NCBI RefSeq assembly: GCF_004310685.1
Contig: NZ_SISG01000002.1
Coordinates: forward strand, 1 to 64,000
Source: Glaciihabitans arcticus
GTDB taxonomy: Bacteria > Actinomycetota > Actinomycetes > Actinomycetales > Microbacteriaceae
Direction of reading: 5' to 3'
Length of the DNA: 64,000 nt
The translations under genes were made by a program, and so were the position numbers. Position 1 is the first letter of the stretch. Every line of letters begins with the position of its first letter. Below the pieces are notes generated by a model that saw nothing but the letters and a program-made list of their open reading frames with translations, searched no databases and had not been told where the DNA came from. This document shows positions 36,486-45,053 of the stretch, piece after piece.

Positions 36486-37883
36486 ATGTCTGCTGATTCA
36501 GCGACCACAGCCCTCGCCAAACCGGTCAACCCGCGCTCGCGCGTCATTCTCGCGAGCCTGATCGGAACGTCGATCGAGTTCTACGACTTCTACGTCTACG
36601 CGACGGCGGCGGTGCTGGTCTTCCCGATCCTGTTCTTCCCGAGCGACAACGCGGTGGCCTCTCAGCTCGCCTCGTTCGCGGCCTTCGGTGTCGCGTTCGT
36701 CGCGCGCCCCATCGGCTCGATCCTGTTCGGGCACTTCGGCGACCGCATCGGCCGCAAGGGCACCCTCGTCGCCTCGCTGCTGACGATGGGCATCGCGACC
36801 TTCATCATCGGCATCCTGCCCACGGCGCTCACCCCCGGCTGGACGGTGCTCGCACCCGCCCTGCTCGTGCTCATGCGCTTCGCGCAGGGCGTCGGCCTCG
36901 GCGGCGAGTGGAGCGGGGCCGCCCTGCTGGCGACCGAGAACGCCCCACCCGGACGCCGCGCGATCTACGGCACATTCCCGCAGCTGGGCGCGCCCATCGG
37001 CTTCATCATCGCAAACGGCGTCTTCCTGCTGCTGTCGCTGAACCTTGCACCCGAAGCGTTCCTCGACTGGGGCTGGCGTGTGCCGTTCATCGCCTCGGCC
37101 GTGCTCGTGATCATCGGACTCTACGTGCGCCTCAAGCTCGTCGAGACGCCCGCCTTCACCAAGGTGGTCGAGCGCGGCGAGGTCGCCAAGCTGCCGCTCG
37201 CGCGCGTCTTCAAGACGAGCTGGCGTCCGCTGATCCTGGGCACGTTCATCATGCTCGCGACCTACGTGCTGTTCTACCTGATGACCGCGTTCACGCTCAG
37301 CTACGGCACCACCGCGAGCTCGCTCGACGCGGCAAAGGCTGCAGCCGAAGCCAAGGGCACACCGCTCACCGATGCAGCGATCGCTGCGTTCGTTCCCGGT
37401 CTCGGCTACTCGCGCAACGACTTCCTCATCATGCTCATCATCGGCTGCGTGTTCTTCGGAATCTTCACCCTCGTCGCTGGCCCGCTGGCCGAGAAGTACG
37501 GACGCCGCAAGACGCTCATCGTCACGACGATCGGCATCATCGTGTTCGGCGGGCTGTTCGTTCCGCTGTTCGCCGCGGGAACCCCCGGCGTGCTCGGCCT
37601 GCTCATCCTCGGCTTCACGCTCATGGGTCTCACCTTCGGCCCGATGGGCTCGGTGCTGCCCGAACTTTTCCCGACCAACGTGCGGTACACGGGCAGCGCG
37701 ATCAGCTACAACGTCGCGAGCATCCTCGGTGCCGCAATGGCCCCGGCGATCGCCCTCGCGCTGCTCGCCTTCGCCGGCGGCAGCCCCGTGCTCGTCGGTC
37801 TCTACCTGAGTGCCGCCGCGCTGATCACCCTCGTTGCGCTGTACATCAGCAAGGAGACGCGCGACATGGACTACGAGCTGTAG
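36486..37883 (+). CDS. MFS transporter, metabolite:H+ symporter (MHS) family
   Basis: The 465-aa product has twelve predicted membrane helices. The start ATG at 36486 has GGAG 9 nt upstream; an in-frame ATG at 36408 lies in the intergenic region and is rejected. MHS signatures are SLIGTSIEFYDFYVYATAA at the first helix, the loop GHFGDRIGRKGTL, RFAQGVGLGGEWSGAALL and PPGRRAIYGTFPQLGAPIGF. The family takes up organic acids, osmolytes or shikimate-type compounds (ProP, ShiA, KgtP relatives). The substrate here is not predictable. The gene stands alone with a terminator at its end. Confidence 0.88.
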   Translation: MSADSATTALAKPVNPRSRVILASLIGTSIEFYDFYVYATAAVLVFPILFFPSDNAVASQLASFAAFGVAFVARPIGSILFGHFGDRIGRKGTLVASLLTMGIATFIIGILPTALTPGWTVLAPALLVLMRFAQGVGLGGEWSGAALLATENAPPGRRAIYGTFPQLGAPIGFIIANGVFLLLSLNLAPEAFLDWGWRVPFIASAVLVIIGLYVRLKLVETPAFTKVVERGEVAKLPLARVFKTSWRPLILGTFIMLATYVLFYLMTAFTLSYGTTASSLDAAKAAAEAKGTPLTDAAIAAFVPGLGYSRNDFLIMLIIGCVFFGIFTLVAGPLAEKYGRRKTLIVTTIGIIVFGGLFVPLFAAGTPGVLGLLILGFTLMGLTFGPMGSVLPELFPTNVRYTGSAISYNVASILGAAMAPAIALALLAFAGGSPVLVGLYLSAAALITLVALYISKETRDMDYEL

Positions 37884-37897
37884 GACTCTCGCTCACG

Positions 37898-37934
37898 AAA
37901 GGGCTCGGGCTTCGGCTCGGGCCCCTTTCTGTTT
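37898..37934 (+). terminator. Rho-independent terminator of the MHS transporter gene
   Basis: AAAGGG and CCCTTT close a GC-rich stem made of the repeated GCTCGGGC around a TTCG turn. CTGTTT follows. It starts 15 nt after the stop. Confidence 0.75.
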
Positions 37935-37960
37935 AAGGTGCCGCCGCATCCCGAACCGCA

Positions 37961-38033
37961 CTCGACTCACGGATTTCGGACACAGTCGCGGGTTTCGGCG
38001 CGCGAGTTGGTCCGAAAACCGTGAGTTGACGAG
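37961..38033. repeat. 73-bp imperfect inverted repeat between convergent genes
   Basis: The left arm CTCG-ACTCACGG-ATTTCGGAC pairs with the right arm GTCCGAAA-ACCGTGAGT-TGACGAG. The arms are about 21-25 bases with one mismatch and a three-base insertion. The centre holds GCGGGTTTCGGCGCGCGAG. It looks like a miniature mobile or BIME-type extragenic element; no coding sequence is inside. It is a single copy in this window. Confidence 0.6.
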
Positions 38034-38076
38034 CAGGCGACAAGAGAGACGAGACTCGGGATCCCGCGACGCCCGG

Positions 38077-38910
38077 TCAGTCGAGGAACAGGGCCTTGAG
38101 GCGCTTCGTCGTGAACACCAGTCCGATGGCGATCATCACGACGTAGTAGAGCACGTGTCCCCACATGGCGTCGCTGAGGGCACCCGTGGTGAGACCGCGC
38201 ACGAGCTCGACCCCGTGCCAGAGCGGAAGGGCCTGCACGACCCACTGGATCGCGACCGGATACACCGTGATCGGGTAGAACGTCGCCGAGAACATGAACA
38301 TCGGCAGCATGACGAAGGCGATCCAGTCCATCTGCTGGAACGTCTTCATATACGAGGTGATCGCCATGCCGAGGCTCGCGAAACCGAAGGCGATGAGCAG
38401 CACCGCGGGGAGGGCGAGCAGGGCGGTCCACGCGAGGTTCAGCCCGAGCGCCTGCATCACGATCATGAACCCCACCGCGTACATGGCGCCGCGGAGGAGA
38501 GCGAGCAGGATCTCACCGAACGCGACATCCAGCGGCCCCAGAGAAGTCGAGAGCATGCCCTGGTAGAGCTTCGAGTAGTTCATCTTGAAGAAGACGTTCC
38601 AGGTGGAGTCGTACACGGCACCGTTCATCGCCGAGACGGCGAGCAGTGCGGGCGCGATGAACGCGGCGTATGGAACCTCCTGCCCGGTGGTCGTGGCGAC
38701 CGTTCCGACGAGGGCGCCGAGTCCGAGGCCCATCGACAACAGGTAGAAGATCGGTTCGAAGAAACCCGACAGCACCACGAGATAGTTGGTGCTGCGGGTC
38801 GCGAGCAGGCCGCGGCTGATGACCGACCGCGCGTTGCCCGCGTAGAGCGACCCGAGCACACCACGGCGGGTGGCGGGCGGCACGAAGGTGGGGGCGAGCT
38901 GCGTGGTCAC
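38077..38910 (-). CDS. ABC-2 type transporter permease (second permease of the exporter)
   Basis: The product is 277 aa from a GTG in a GTGA overlap with the preceding permease gene. The 531-aa open frame extends through that gene only as a shadow. There are six membrane segments, for example NYLVVLSGFFEPIFYLLSM and LPMFMFSATFYPI. The ABC-2 signature region is ATFYPITVYP...LPLWHGVELVRGL. It forms one exporter with the adjoining permease and ATPase, of the daunorubicin/nodulation (DrrB/NodJ) type. The exported compound is unknown. Confidence 0.9.
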   Translation of the reverse strand: MTTQLAPTFVPPATRRGVLGSLYAGNARSVISRGLLATRSTNYLVVLSGFFEPIFYLLSMGLGLGALVGTVATTTGQEVPYAAFIAPALLAVSAMNGAVYDSTWNVFFKMNYSKLYQGMLSTSLGPLDVAFGEILLALLRGAMYAVGFMIVMQALGLNLAWTALLALPAVLLIAFGFASLGMAITSYMKTFQQMDWIAFVMLPMFMFSATFYPITVYPVAIQWVVQALPLWHGVELVRGLTTGALSDAMWGHVLYYVVMIAIGLVFTTKRLKALFLD

Positions 38911-39755
38911 TTGTTCAGCCTCTTCGAGATGACGCGCTGGGTGAGCATCCAGCCGAGCACGCTGAGTCCGACGAGATAGACGACGTGCACGGCGGTGAGC
39001 CAGGCCGGCTCGGGGTAGCCGTAGCTCAGCACCCGTCCGAGCTCTGTGCCGTGCCAGAGCGGGGAGATCCAGCCGATCCACTGCAGGAACCACGGCAGCG
39101 AGGCGAGCGGGAAGAAGGTCCCCGAGAACAGGAACATCGGCGTGATGCCGAAGCGCATGATCATGGCCATCTGGCCCTTGTCTTCTTCGATGCCCGCCGT
39201 GTACATCGAGATGATGACCGAGATCGCGAGCCCCGTGAGCGTTGCGGTGAGGATGCCCAGCACACCCAGCGAGGACGGCACAGCTCCGAACAGCACCATG
39301 ACCACGAAGTAGATCGCGGTGGTGGGCAGGATGCGCCCGACGATCGAGATGATCATGCCGTTGGCGATCTGGTTGCCCGAGATGGGGGCGGCATTCATGG
39401 CGAAGAAGATCGGGTTCCACTTGAACCCCATCATGTACGGGTAGGTGGATTCTTCGGCGGCGACCGTCACGGCTGCAGTAGCGAGCAGCGCGGGTGCGAC
39501 GAAGGCAAGGTAGCTGATCGTGCCGGAGCCGTTCGGAATGCCCTGCGGCACCAGCGCGGCGAGCCCCACCCCGAGCGCGAACAGGTAGACCAGCGGATTG
39601 CCGATGCTCGTCGCGAGAATGGTCTGGTAGTAGGCGCGCATGCCGCGGAAGCGGTGCTCGGCGATGTACCACGATCCCCAGCGGCGCGGCTTGATGCCGC
39701 CGGCGAGGGCGCGATCGGCGTACTCGGCGGTTGTGGCCTCGGTCGACAGCGTCAT
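38907..39755 (-). CDS. ABC-2 type transporter permease (first permease of the exporter)
   Basis: The 282-aa product overlaps both the ATPase gene before it and the second permease after it by 4 nt. It has six membrane segments and the ABC-2 end motif FSGTFFPLASLPWFLQWIGWISPLWHGTELGR. A conserved cytoplasmic N-terminus precedes helix 1 (HRFRGMRAYYQTILAT). The two permeases are related to each other and probably form a heterodimer with two copies of the ATPase. Confidence 0.9.
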   Translation of the reverse strand: MTLSTEATTAEYADRALAGGIKPRRWGSWYIAEHRFRGMRAYYQTILATSIGNPLVYLFALGVGLAALVPQGIPNGSGTISYLAFVAPALLATAAVTVAAEESTYPYMMGFKWNPIFFAMNAAPISGNQIANGMIISIVGRILPTTAIYFVVMVLFGAVPSSLGVLGILTATLTGLAISVIISMYTAGIEEDKGQMAMIMRFGITPMFLFSGTFFPLASLPWFLQWIGWISPLWHGTELGRVLSYGYPEPAWLTAVHVVYLVGLSVLGWMLTQRVISKRLNK

Positions 39756-40699
39756 TCGATCAGCGTCCGGCCGGTGAGTCGCAGGAAGACGTCTTCGAGG
39801 CTCGAGCGTCGCACAAGCGAGGTGATCGGCTCGAGGCCCGCGTCGGTGAGCTTGGTGAGTTCGGCCTCGCCGTTCGGGCTGTAGATGAGGATGCGGTCGG
39901 GCAGCACCTCGACCCGGTCGCCCGCGTTCTTGATCTGCTCGGCCACGATCGCGTTGCGGTCCGAGCCGAAGCGCACCTCGAGCACCTCGCGGCTCGAGTG
40001 GTCGCGGATCAGCGAGGCGGGCGAGCCCTCGGCCATGATCGTGCCCTTGTCGACCACAACGAGGCGGTCACAGAGCTGCTCAGCCTCGTCCATGTAGTGG
40101 GTGGTGAGCACGAGCGTGGTGCCCTGCTCTTTGAGGCGGAACAGGCGGTCCCAGAGGATGTGCCTGGCCTGGGGATCGAGGCCGGTCGTCGGCTCGTCGA
40201 GCAGGAGGATGCGCGGGTCGTTGACGAGGGCGCGGGCGATGGTCAGGCGCCGCTTCATCCCGCCGGAAAGATCGTCGACCTTCGCCTTCGAACGATCGGA
40301 GAGCTGGGCGAACTCCAGCAGCTCATCGGCCTTCTTCGCGATCACGGCACGCGGGATGCCGAAGTAGCGGCCGTAGACGATGAGGTTGTCGCGCACGCGC
40401 AGTTCCTGGTCGAGGTTGTCGGCCTGTGGAACGACGCCCAGCTGCGAGCGGATCTCGGGGCCGTGGTCGTTCGGGTCGAGGCCCAGAATCGACAACCCGC
40501 CGCTCGTGCGGGTGGAGACCGCACCGACCATGCGCATGGTCGTGGACTTGCCCGCGCCGTTCGGTCCGAGCAGCCCGAACGACTCCCCGGGCGCGACCTC
40601 GAAGGAGATGCCGTCGACGGCGGCGAACTCCTTGTACTTCTTGGTCAGGTCTGTAGCGGTGATGACGGGGGCTGGCACAGTAGTCGAGCCTAGACGCAT
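39752..40699 (-). CDS. ABC transporter ATP-binding protein (NodI/DrrA type)
   Basis: The 315-aa product has Walker A GPNGAGKST at about 45-53, the Q-loop VVPQADNLD, signature LSGGMKR at about 144-150, Walker B LLLDEP with the D-loop GLDPQARH, and the switch His in LTTHYMDEAEQL. The C-terminal ~90-residue regulatory extension is typical of drug or polysaccharide exporters. It is the first gene of a three-gene unit with two permeases, all coupled by 4-nt overlaps. The substrate is not predictable from sequence. Confidence 0.93.
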   Translation of the reverse strand: MRLGSTTVPAPVITATDLTKKYKEFAAVDGISFEVAPGESFGLLGPNGAGKSTTMRMVGAVSTRTSGGLSILGLDPNDHGPEIRSQLGVVPQADNLDQELRVRDNLIVYGRYFGIPRAVIAKKADELLEFAQLSDRSKAKVDDLSGGMKRRLTIARALVNDPRILLLDEPTTGLDPQARHILWDRLFRLKEQGTTLVLTTHYMDEAEQLCDRLVVVDKGTIMAEGSPASLIRDHSSREVLEVRFGSDRNAIVAEQIKNAGDRVEVLPDRILIYSPNGEAELTKLTDAGLEPITSLVRRSSLEDVFLRLTGRTLIE

Positions 40700-40811
40700 C
40701 CACCGTCACCCAAAAGAGCAGGCGAAACCCCCTGTCGACACGGGATGACCCGGGTCTAAGCTGGGCGCGCCCGCTCGAGATCGGGCAGCTCGCGCCCCGA
40801 TTGGACACCCG

Positions 40812-41585
40812 TTGACAGCACCACGCAGCTTTATCGTCACCCTTGTTCTCCCCCTCGCGCTGCTGGCCGGATGCGCACCCGAGCCGCCGCCGATTCCGCT
40901 GCCGCTGCCCGTGGAGGGGGAGCCGACGCCGACCGCGGAGGCCGACCCGCTCCCCGACGACGCGATGCTGCTGGTGACCGCCGTCGCCACCGCGACCAAT
41001 GGCGCCCAGCTCGACCTGCGCGCCGTGGTGCGCGAACCGCAGGGCTGGAACCTGCCGGCCGCGAAGCCGGGCCTCGATCGCCTGCTCGAGTGGTGCGACG
41101 GCGAGCTCGACCAGGCGTCGATCGAGGCAGGTAACTTCACGGTGGTCCCCGTCGAGTATTCGGCCACTGCAGTCGGGGACACGGCGTGGCCCAACGGCGA
41201 GACGATCTGGCTGCATCCCGAACCGGGGCGGGCCGTGCTCGCGGCGACCGGGGCGATCAAGCAGGTCGAGGTCGTCGATGAATCTCAACCCGGCGACTAC
41301 GTTCCACACTGCCTGCAGAACGCGACAATGCCGGGAGCGGGCGAGGGCACCGTCTACCTCGGGTTCGAGGGGGACACCGGCGGCAACGAGGACTATGCGA
41401 TCGGGCACGCCTGGGCGAGCGTGTCCCACGGTTTCTCCAACACCCAGGTCGAAGCCGCCGCGAACATCGACTTCTCCGAGTGCACGGCGAAGATCCTCCC
41501 GGCGGGCACCGAATGGGGCGCACCCGGCCTCGGCTGGGCGGAGGACTTCGTGGACTACCGCTGCACCGTGGGCGGCCCGCTTTAA
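40812..41585 (+). CDS. Predicted lipoprotein of unknown function
   Basis: The 257-aa product starts at a TTG with no strong ribosome site. The signal peptide ends in the lipobox LLAGC (Cys at about residue 21). A Pro-rich linker follows (EPPPIPLPLPVEGEPTPT), then a globular domain with four further Cys: EWCDG, VPHCLQN, DFSECTAK and YRCTVG. No catalytic motif was recognised. It is expected on the outer face of the membrane. The stop lies 2 bp before the first operator of the helix-turn-helix gene. A TAAGCT about 50 nt upstream could be the -10. Confidence 0.7.
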   Translation: MTAPRSFIVTLVLPLALLAGCAPEPPPIPLPLPVEGEPTPTAEADPLPDDAMLLVTAVATATNGAQLDLRAVVREPQGWNLPAAKPGLDRLLEWCDGELDQASIEAGNFTVVPVEYSATAVGDTAWPNGETIWLHPEPGRAVLAATGAIKQVEVVDESQPGDYVPHCLQNATMPGAGEGTVYLGFEGDTGGNEDYAIGHAWASVSHGFSNTQVEAAANIDFSECTAKILPAGTEWGAPGLGWAEDFVDYRCTVGGPL

Positions 41586-41587
41586 AA

Positions 41588-41605
41588 TGTCAACCCCGGT
41601 TGACA
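41588..41605. promoter_or_regulatory. Operator 1 of the helix-turn-helix/ABC locus
   Basis: TGTCAAC-CCCG-GTTGACA is a perfect 7-bp palindrome with a 4-nt spacer. Its right arm contains the consensus -35 hexamer TTGACA (41600-41605). Confidence 0.8.
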
Positions 41606-41628
41606 CTCCGCTAGATGTCAACTACGGT
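41600..41628 (+). promoter_or_regulatory. Leaderless promoter of the helix-turn-helix gene
   Basis: TTGACA (41600-41605), a 17-bp spacer and TACGGT (41623-41628) form a good sigma-70-type promoter. The -10 ends 7 nt before the ATG at 41636, so the mRNA would begin at the start codon. Both boxes lie inside the two operators. Confidence 0.75.
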
Positions 41629-41633
41629 TGACA
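41616..41633. promoter_or_regulatory. Operator 2 of the helix-turn-helix/ABC locus
   Basis: TGTCAAC-TACG-GTTGACA has arms identical to operator 1. Its centre is 28 bp downstream, covering the -10 box and the transcription start. Two sites on one promoter suggest tight autorepression. Confidence 0.8.
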
Positions 41634-41635
41634 GC

Positions 41636-41848
41636 ATGTCCTCACCCCTTCACACCCTCGCAGGCGAGTCCGACAGCGAGGATCCGCTCGCCGCCCTTCG
41701 CGCCGTCGCGGCCATGCATCTCGAGCTGATCCGGCACGAAGCTGCACTCGTACGCAAGGCCCGCAACCTCGGTTTCGGCTGGCAGATGATCGCCACCGCC
41801 CTCGGAGTGAGCCGCCAGGCCGTGCACAAGAAGTACGGCAAACGCTGA
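41636..41848 (+). CDS. Small helix-turn-helix DNA-binding protein, 70 aa
   Basis: The start is the ATG at 41636, because the promoter predicts transcription from that base; an in-frame ATG at 41615 lies inside operator 2. The N-terminus is acidic (GESDSEDPLAALRAVAAMH). The C-terminal half is a clear helix-turn-helix, WQMIATALGVSRQAVHKKYG. Similar ~70-80 aa proteins ending in RQAVHKK occur in actinobacteria beside Clp-N or transport genes, as I recall. Here it is 79 bp ahead of an ABC exporter gene. It probably represses its own promoter through the twin operators. The trigger is unknown. Confidence 0.8.
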   Translation: MSSPLHTLAGESDSEDPLAALRAVAAMHLELIRHEAALVRKARNLGFGWQMIATALGVSRQAVHKKYGKR

Positions 41849-41915
41849 TGGAACGCCCTCAGCGAAATACTCTCGATGGAGTAGTCGTTCGGCGCCCGCG
41901 CGCCCGCGCGACGGT

Positions 41916-41921
41916 TACCGT
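41916..41921 (+). promoter_or_regulatory. -10 box for a leaderless transcript (ABC half-exporter)
   Basis: TACCGT lies 6 nt before the ATG at 41928. A GGAG also sits 3 nt before the ATG, so readthrough mRNA from the helix-turn-helix gene could be translated too. Confidence 0.5.
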
Positions 41922-41927
41922 TGGAGC

Positions 41928-43763
41928 ATGAGTTCCGACACGTCCGCACGCCCCCGTTCCCGATTCGGTCGCCCCGTGGACGACGGACCGCGCGCGAGCT
42001 TCAAGCAGCTGCTCCCGTACCTGCTCGAGCACAAGCGGGTGCTCGGCGTTGTGGTGCTGCTGAGCGCGATCGGCGCCGGCGCATCCCTCGCCCAGCCGGC
42101 GCTCGTCGGACAGGTGATCAGCAAGGTCGAGGCCGGCGAGAGCCTCTCGATGATCGTCTGGCTTCTGGTCGCGCTCGTTGTGGTCTCCGCCCTGATCAGC
42201 GGCTTCCAGCACTACCTCCTGCAGCGCACCGGAACCAGCGTTGTGCTGTCCGCTCGTCGACAGCTGGTGCGCCGGATGCTCCGGCTCCCGATCCAGGAAT
42301 TCGACGTTCGCCGCACCGGTGACCTCGTCTCCCGGGTCGGCTCGGACACGACCCTGCTCTACGCGGTCATCACCCAGGGCCTCGTCGACGCGATCGGCGG
42401 GGCGCTGCTGTTCGTCGGCGCGATCATCGCGATGCTCGTGATCGACCCCGTGCTGCTCGGGCTCACCGTGCTCGTCATCGCGGTCTCCGTGGTGACGGTC
42501 GTGTCGCTCTCCGGTCGCATCCGGGTCGCGAGCCGCAAGCAGCAGGAGAAGGTCGGCGACCTGGCCGCCTCGGTCGAGCGCGCCATCAGCGCCATTCGCA
42601 CGGTGCGAGCCTCGAACGCCACCGAGCGCGAGATCGCCCTCGTCGAGAAGGACGCGGAAGGCGCCTGGTCGATGGGCATCCAGGTCGCGAAGATCTCGGC
42701 ACTCGTCGTCCCCGTCGCCGGCATCGCGATGCAGGTGTCGTTCCTCGTGGTGCTCGGCGTCGGCGGCTTCCGCGTCGCGAGCGGGGCGATCGACATCGCG
42801 AGCCTCGTCTCGTTCATCCTCTTCCTGTTCCTCATGATCATGCCGCTCGGCCAGGCCTTCGGGGCCATCAACTCCGTGAACCAGGCGCTCGGCGCGCTCG
42901 GTCGGATCCAGGAGATCATCGCTCTTCCCTCGGAGAACGAGGGAGACGAGGCGACATCCGCCCAGGCCAGCCCGCCGGTAGTCACCGACGACGCGATCTC
43001 CTTCGACGACGTGCGCTTCGACTACCCCAAAGAGGCCGTGGCCGTTCGGGTCGAGGGCGAGCCCGAAGCCGAGATCGCCGATCTCACCGTGCTGCACGGC
43101 GTCTCGTTCGGTGCCCCACGAGGCAAGCGCACCGCGCTCGTCGGCCCGTCGGGAGCGGGCAAGAGCACCATCCTCGCCCTGATCGAACGCTTCTATGACC
43201 CCACGGCCGGCGTCGTTCGCCTCGGTGGTGTGGATGTGCGCGCTCTCGACCGCGAAGACCTCAGGTCGCAGATCGGCTACGTCGAACAGGACGCCCCCGT
43301 GCTCGCGGGAACCCTGCGCCAGAACCTCCTCCTCGGGTCGCCGAACGCGACCGACGAGGAGTGCATCGCAGTACTCCACTCGGTCAACCTCGCCGAGGTT
43401 CTGGACCGCAACCCGCTCGGCCTCGATGCGGCCGTCGGCGAGGATGGCGTGATGCTGTCCGGCGGCGAACGCCAGCGGCTCGCTATCGCACGCACCCTGC
43501 TCGCAGCCCCGCCCATCCTGCTGCTCGACGAGTCGACCTCATCCCTCGACGGGTTGAACGAGCAGATGTTGCGCGAGGCCATCGACGCCGTTGCGGAGAA
43601 CCGCACCCTCATCGTGATCGCGCACCGCCTGTCGACCGTCGTCGATTCCGACCAGATCGTTGTGCTCGACCACGGCCGCGTCGTCGGCGTCGGCACGCAC
43701 TCCGAGCTCGTCGCCTCGACGCCGCTCTACAAAGAACTCGCGAAGCACCAGCTGCTGGTGTGA
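41928..43763 (+). CDS. ABC transporter half-exporter (fused membrane and ATPase domains)
   Basis: The 611-aa product has six membrane helices between about residues 38 and 310 and then one nucleotide-binding domain. Walker A is GPSGAGKST (406-414), the Q-loop is GYVEQDAPVLAGTLRQNLL, the signature is LSGGERQ (510-516), Walker B is LLLDEST (531-537), and the H-loop is IAHRLSTV. This is the LmrA/MsbA-type homodimeric exporter layout, suggesting drug or lipid export. A 45-residue insert rich in Glu and Ala (about 335-385) links the two domains. Placement 79 bp after the helix-turn-helix gene suggests a regulator-exporter pair. Its TGA and the convergent methylase stop meet in the palindrome TGATCA. 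Confidence 0.9.
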   Translation: MSSDTSARPRSRFGRPVDDGPRASFKQLLPYLLEHKRVLGVVVLLSAIGAGASLAQPALVGQVISKVEAGESLSMIVWLLVALVVVSALISGFQHYLLQRTGTSVVLSARRQLVRRMLRLPIQEFDVRRTGDLVSRVGSDTTLLYAVITQGLVDAIGGALLFVGAIIAMLVIDPVLLGLTVLVIAVSVVTVVSLSGRIRVASRKQQEKVGDLAASVERAISAIRTVRASNATEREIALVEKDAEGAWSMGIQVAKISALVVPVAGIAMQVSFLVVLGVGGFRVASGAIDIASLVSFILFLFLMIMPLGQAFGAINSVNQALGALGRIQEIIALPSENEGDEATSAQASPPVVTDDAISFDDVRFDYPKEAVAVRVEGEPEAEIADLTVLHGVSFGAPRGKRTALVGPSGAGKSTILALIERFYDPTAGVVRLGGVDVRALDREDLRSQIGYVEQDAPVLAGTLRQNLLLGSPNATDEECIAVLHSVNLAEVLDRNPLGLDAAVGEDGVMLSGGERQRLAIARTLLAAPPILLLDESTSSLDGLNEQMLREAIDAVAENRTLIVIAHRLSTVVDSDQIVVLDHGRVVGVGTHSELVASTPLYKELAKHQLLV

Positions 43764-44558
43764 TCAGACCAGCGCGTACATAGCCACAGCGGCCGTCGAC
43801 GCAACGTTGAGGCTGTCTATGCCGTGCGCCATCGGGATCCGCACGATGGTGTCGGCGGCGGCGAGGGCGGCCGGGGTCAGGCCATCGCCCTCCGCACCGA
43901 GCACAAGAGCCACCCGGTCGGGCGCCGTCGAGGCGAACTCCCGCAGGGTGACGGAGTGGTCGCTCAGTGCGAGAGCCGCTACATGGAATCCGGCGTCGCG
44001 CAGCAGCGGCCCCGTGACATCCCATTCGCCGGTGCGTGTCCACGGCACCTGCAGCACGGTGCCCATCGAGACTCGAATGGCCCTGCGGTAGAACGGGTCG
44101 GAGCATCGCGGCGTGACCAGTACCGCATCCGCGCCGATCGCCGCCACCGAGCGGAAGATCGCGCCCACGTTCGTGGGGTCGGCCACATTCTCGAGGATCA
44201 CCACGCGCCGGGCATCCGCGAGCAGCGACTCGATCGACGGCAGGGGCGGTCGGTGCATGGCCGCGATGAGGCCGCGATGCAACACGTAACCGGTCAGCTC
44301 TTCGAGCAGCTCCCCAGGCCCGGAGAACACCGGCACGTCCGGCCCCACCAGCGCGACGGCTTCATCCACGGCCGAGCCGAGCGCGAGCACCGACCGGGGC
44401 ACGTGGCCCGCCCGCAGCGCCCGCTCGAGCACCAGGGCCGACTCGGCGATGTACATGCCGTGCGCGCTGCCCGGCCCATTCTTGAGCGCGACGTCGGTGC
44501 GGTGTGCGAAGTCGGCCAGCCTCGGGTCGTCGAGACCGGTGATCGGGATGACGCTCAC
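43764..44558 (-). CDS. TrmH/SpoU-family RNA 2'-O-methyltransferase
   Basis: The 264-aa product has a short N-terminal substrate-binding domain (MYIAESALVLERALRAGH) and a C-terminal SPOUT domain. The three SpoU motifs are ENVADPTNVGAIFRSVAAIG, LVLGAEGDGLTP and IPMAHGIDSLNVASTAAVAMY, together forming the knotted AdoMet site. It methylates a ribose in rRNA or tRNA; the target cannot be named. It starts at a GTG overlapping the stop of the upstream membrane-protein gene by 4 nt. The stop adjoins that of the convergent ABC gene with no gap. Confidence 0.9.
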   Translation of the reverse strand: MSVIPITGLDDPRLADFAHRTDVALKNGPGSAHGMYIAESALVLERALRAGHVPRSVLALGSAVDEAVALVGPDVPVFSGPGELLEELTGYVLHRGLIAAMHRPPLPSIESLLADARRVVILENVADPTNVGAIFRSVAAIGADAVLVTPRCSDPFYRRAIRVSMGTVLQVPWTRTGEWDVTGPLLRDAGFHVAALALSDHSVTLREFASTAPDRVALVLGAEGDGLTPAALAAADTIVRIPMAHGIDSLNVASTAAVAMYALV

Positions 44559-45049
44559 GGGGCCTTCGAGATCCCGATGGTGACCGTGCGCGGCTCATCC
44601 TCGGAGACGAGCAGTTGGTAGCCCAGCGACCCGTCGTCGGTGCCGCCCGTCCAGATGGTGCCGGCACTCAGCCGGTTCACCTCGATCCGGGTGCCCTCGA
44701 AGGTCACGGGGTAACTGTCCGCCAGCTTCGGCTCTGCACCCTCCGGCAGCTGCAGCACGGCGTCGAGCACGATCTGCCCGTCCCGCTCGCCGGAGAATGC
44801 GCGCACGACGGTCGCGCCCTCCGGGAGGTCGACGCCCGCGAGTTCCTCGACCCGTTCGACGGACACCGTCGCGCAGGACGGCAGCACCTCCGCGCAGAAT
44901 CCGGCATCCGAGGTCGGTCCGAAGAAGGTGAGCACGTAGACGAGTACCGCCGCACCGATGACCACACCGAAGCCGACCACCGCGAGGATCGCCGGAAGCC
45001 ACGACGCCTTCGCCGGCTCGACCTCGGTCTCCTCGAACTGGATGGTCAT
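44555..45049 (-). CDS. Membrane-anchored protein of unknown function
   Basis: The product is 164 aa from the ATG at 45049; the longer frame to 45076 would overlap the preceding gene. A cytoplasmic acidic start (MTIQFEETEVEPAKA) precedes one membrane helix (ILAVVGFGVVIGAAVLVYVLTFF). The outer domain has a Cys pair (GFCAEVLPSC) and beta-rich sequence ending ISKAP. No family was recognised. It lies between the aldehyde dehydrogenase gene (5 bp upstream) and the SpoU methylase gene (4-nt overlap) and is probably co-transcribed with both. Confidence 0.75.
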   Translation of the reverse strand: MTIQFEETEVEPAKASWLPAILAVVGFGVVIGAAVLVYVLTFFGPTSDAGFCAEVLPSCATVSVERVEELAGVDLPEGATVVRAFSGERDGQIVLDAVLQLPEGAEPKLADSYPVTFEGTRIEVNRLSAGTIWTGGTDDGSLGYQLLVSEDEPRTVTIGISKAP

Positions 45050-45053
45050 GGCG

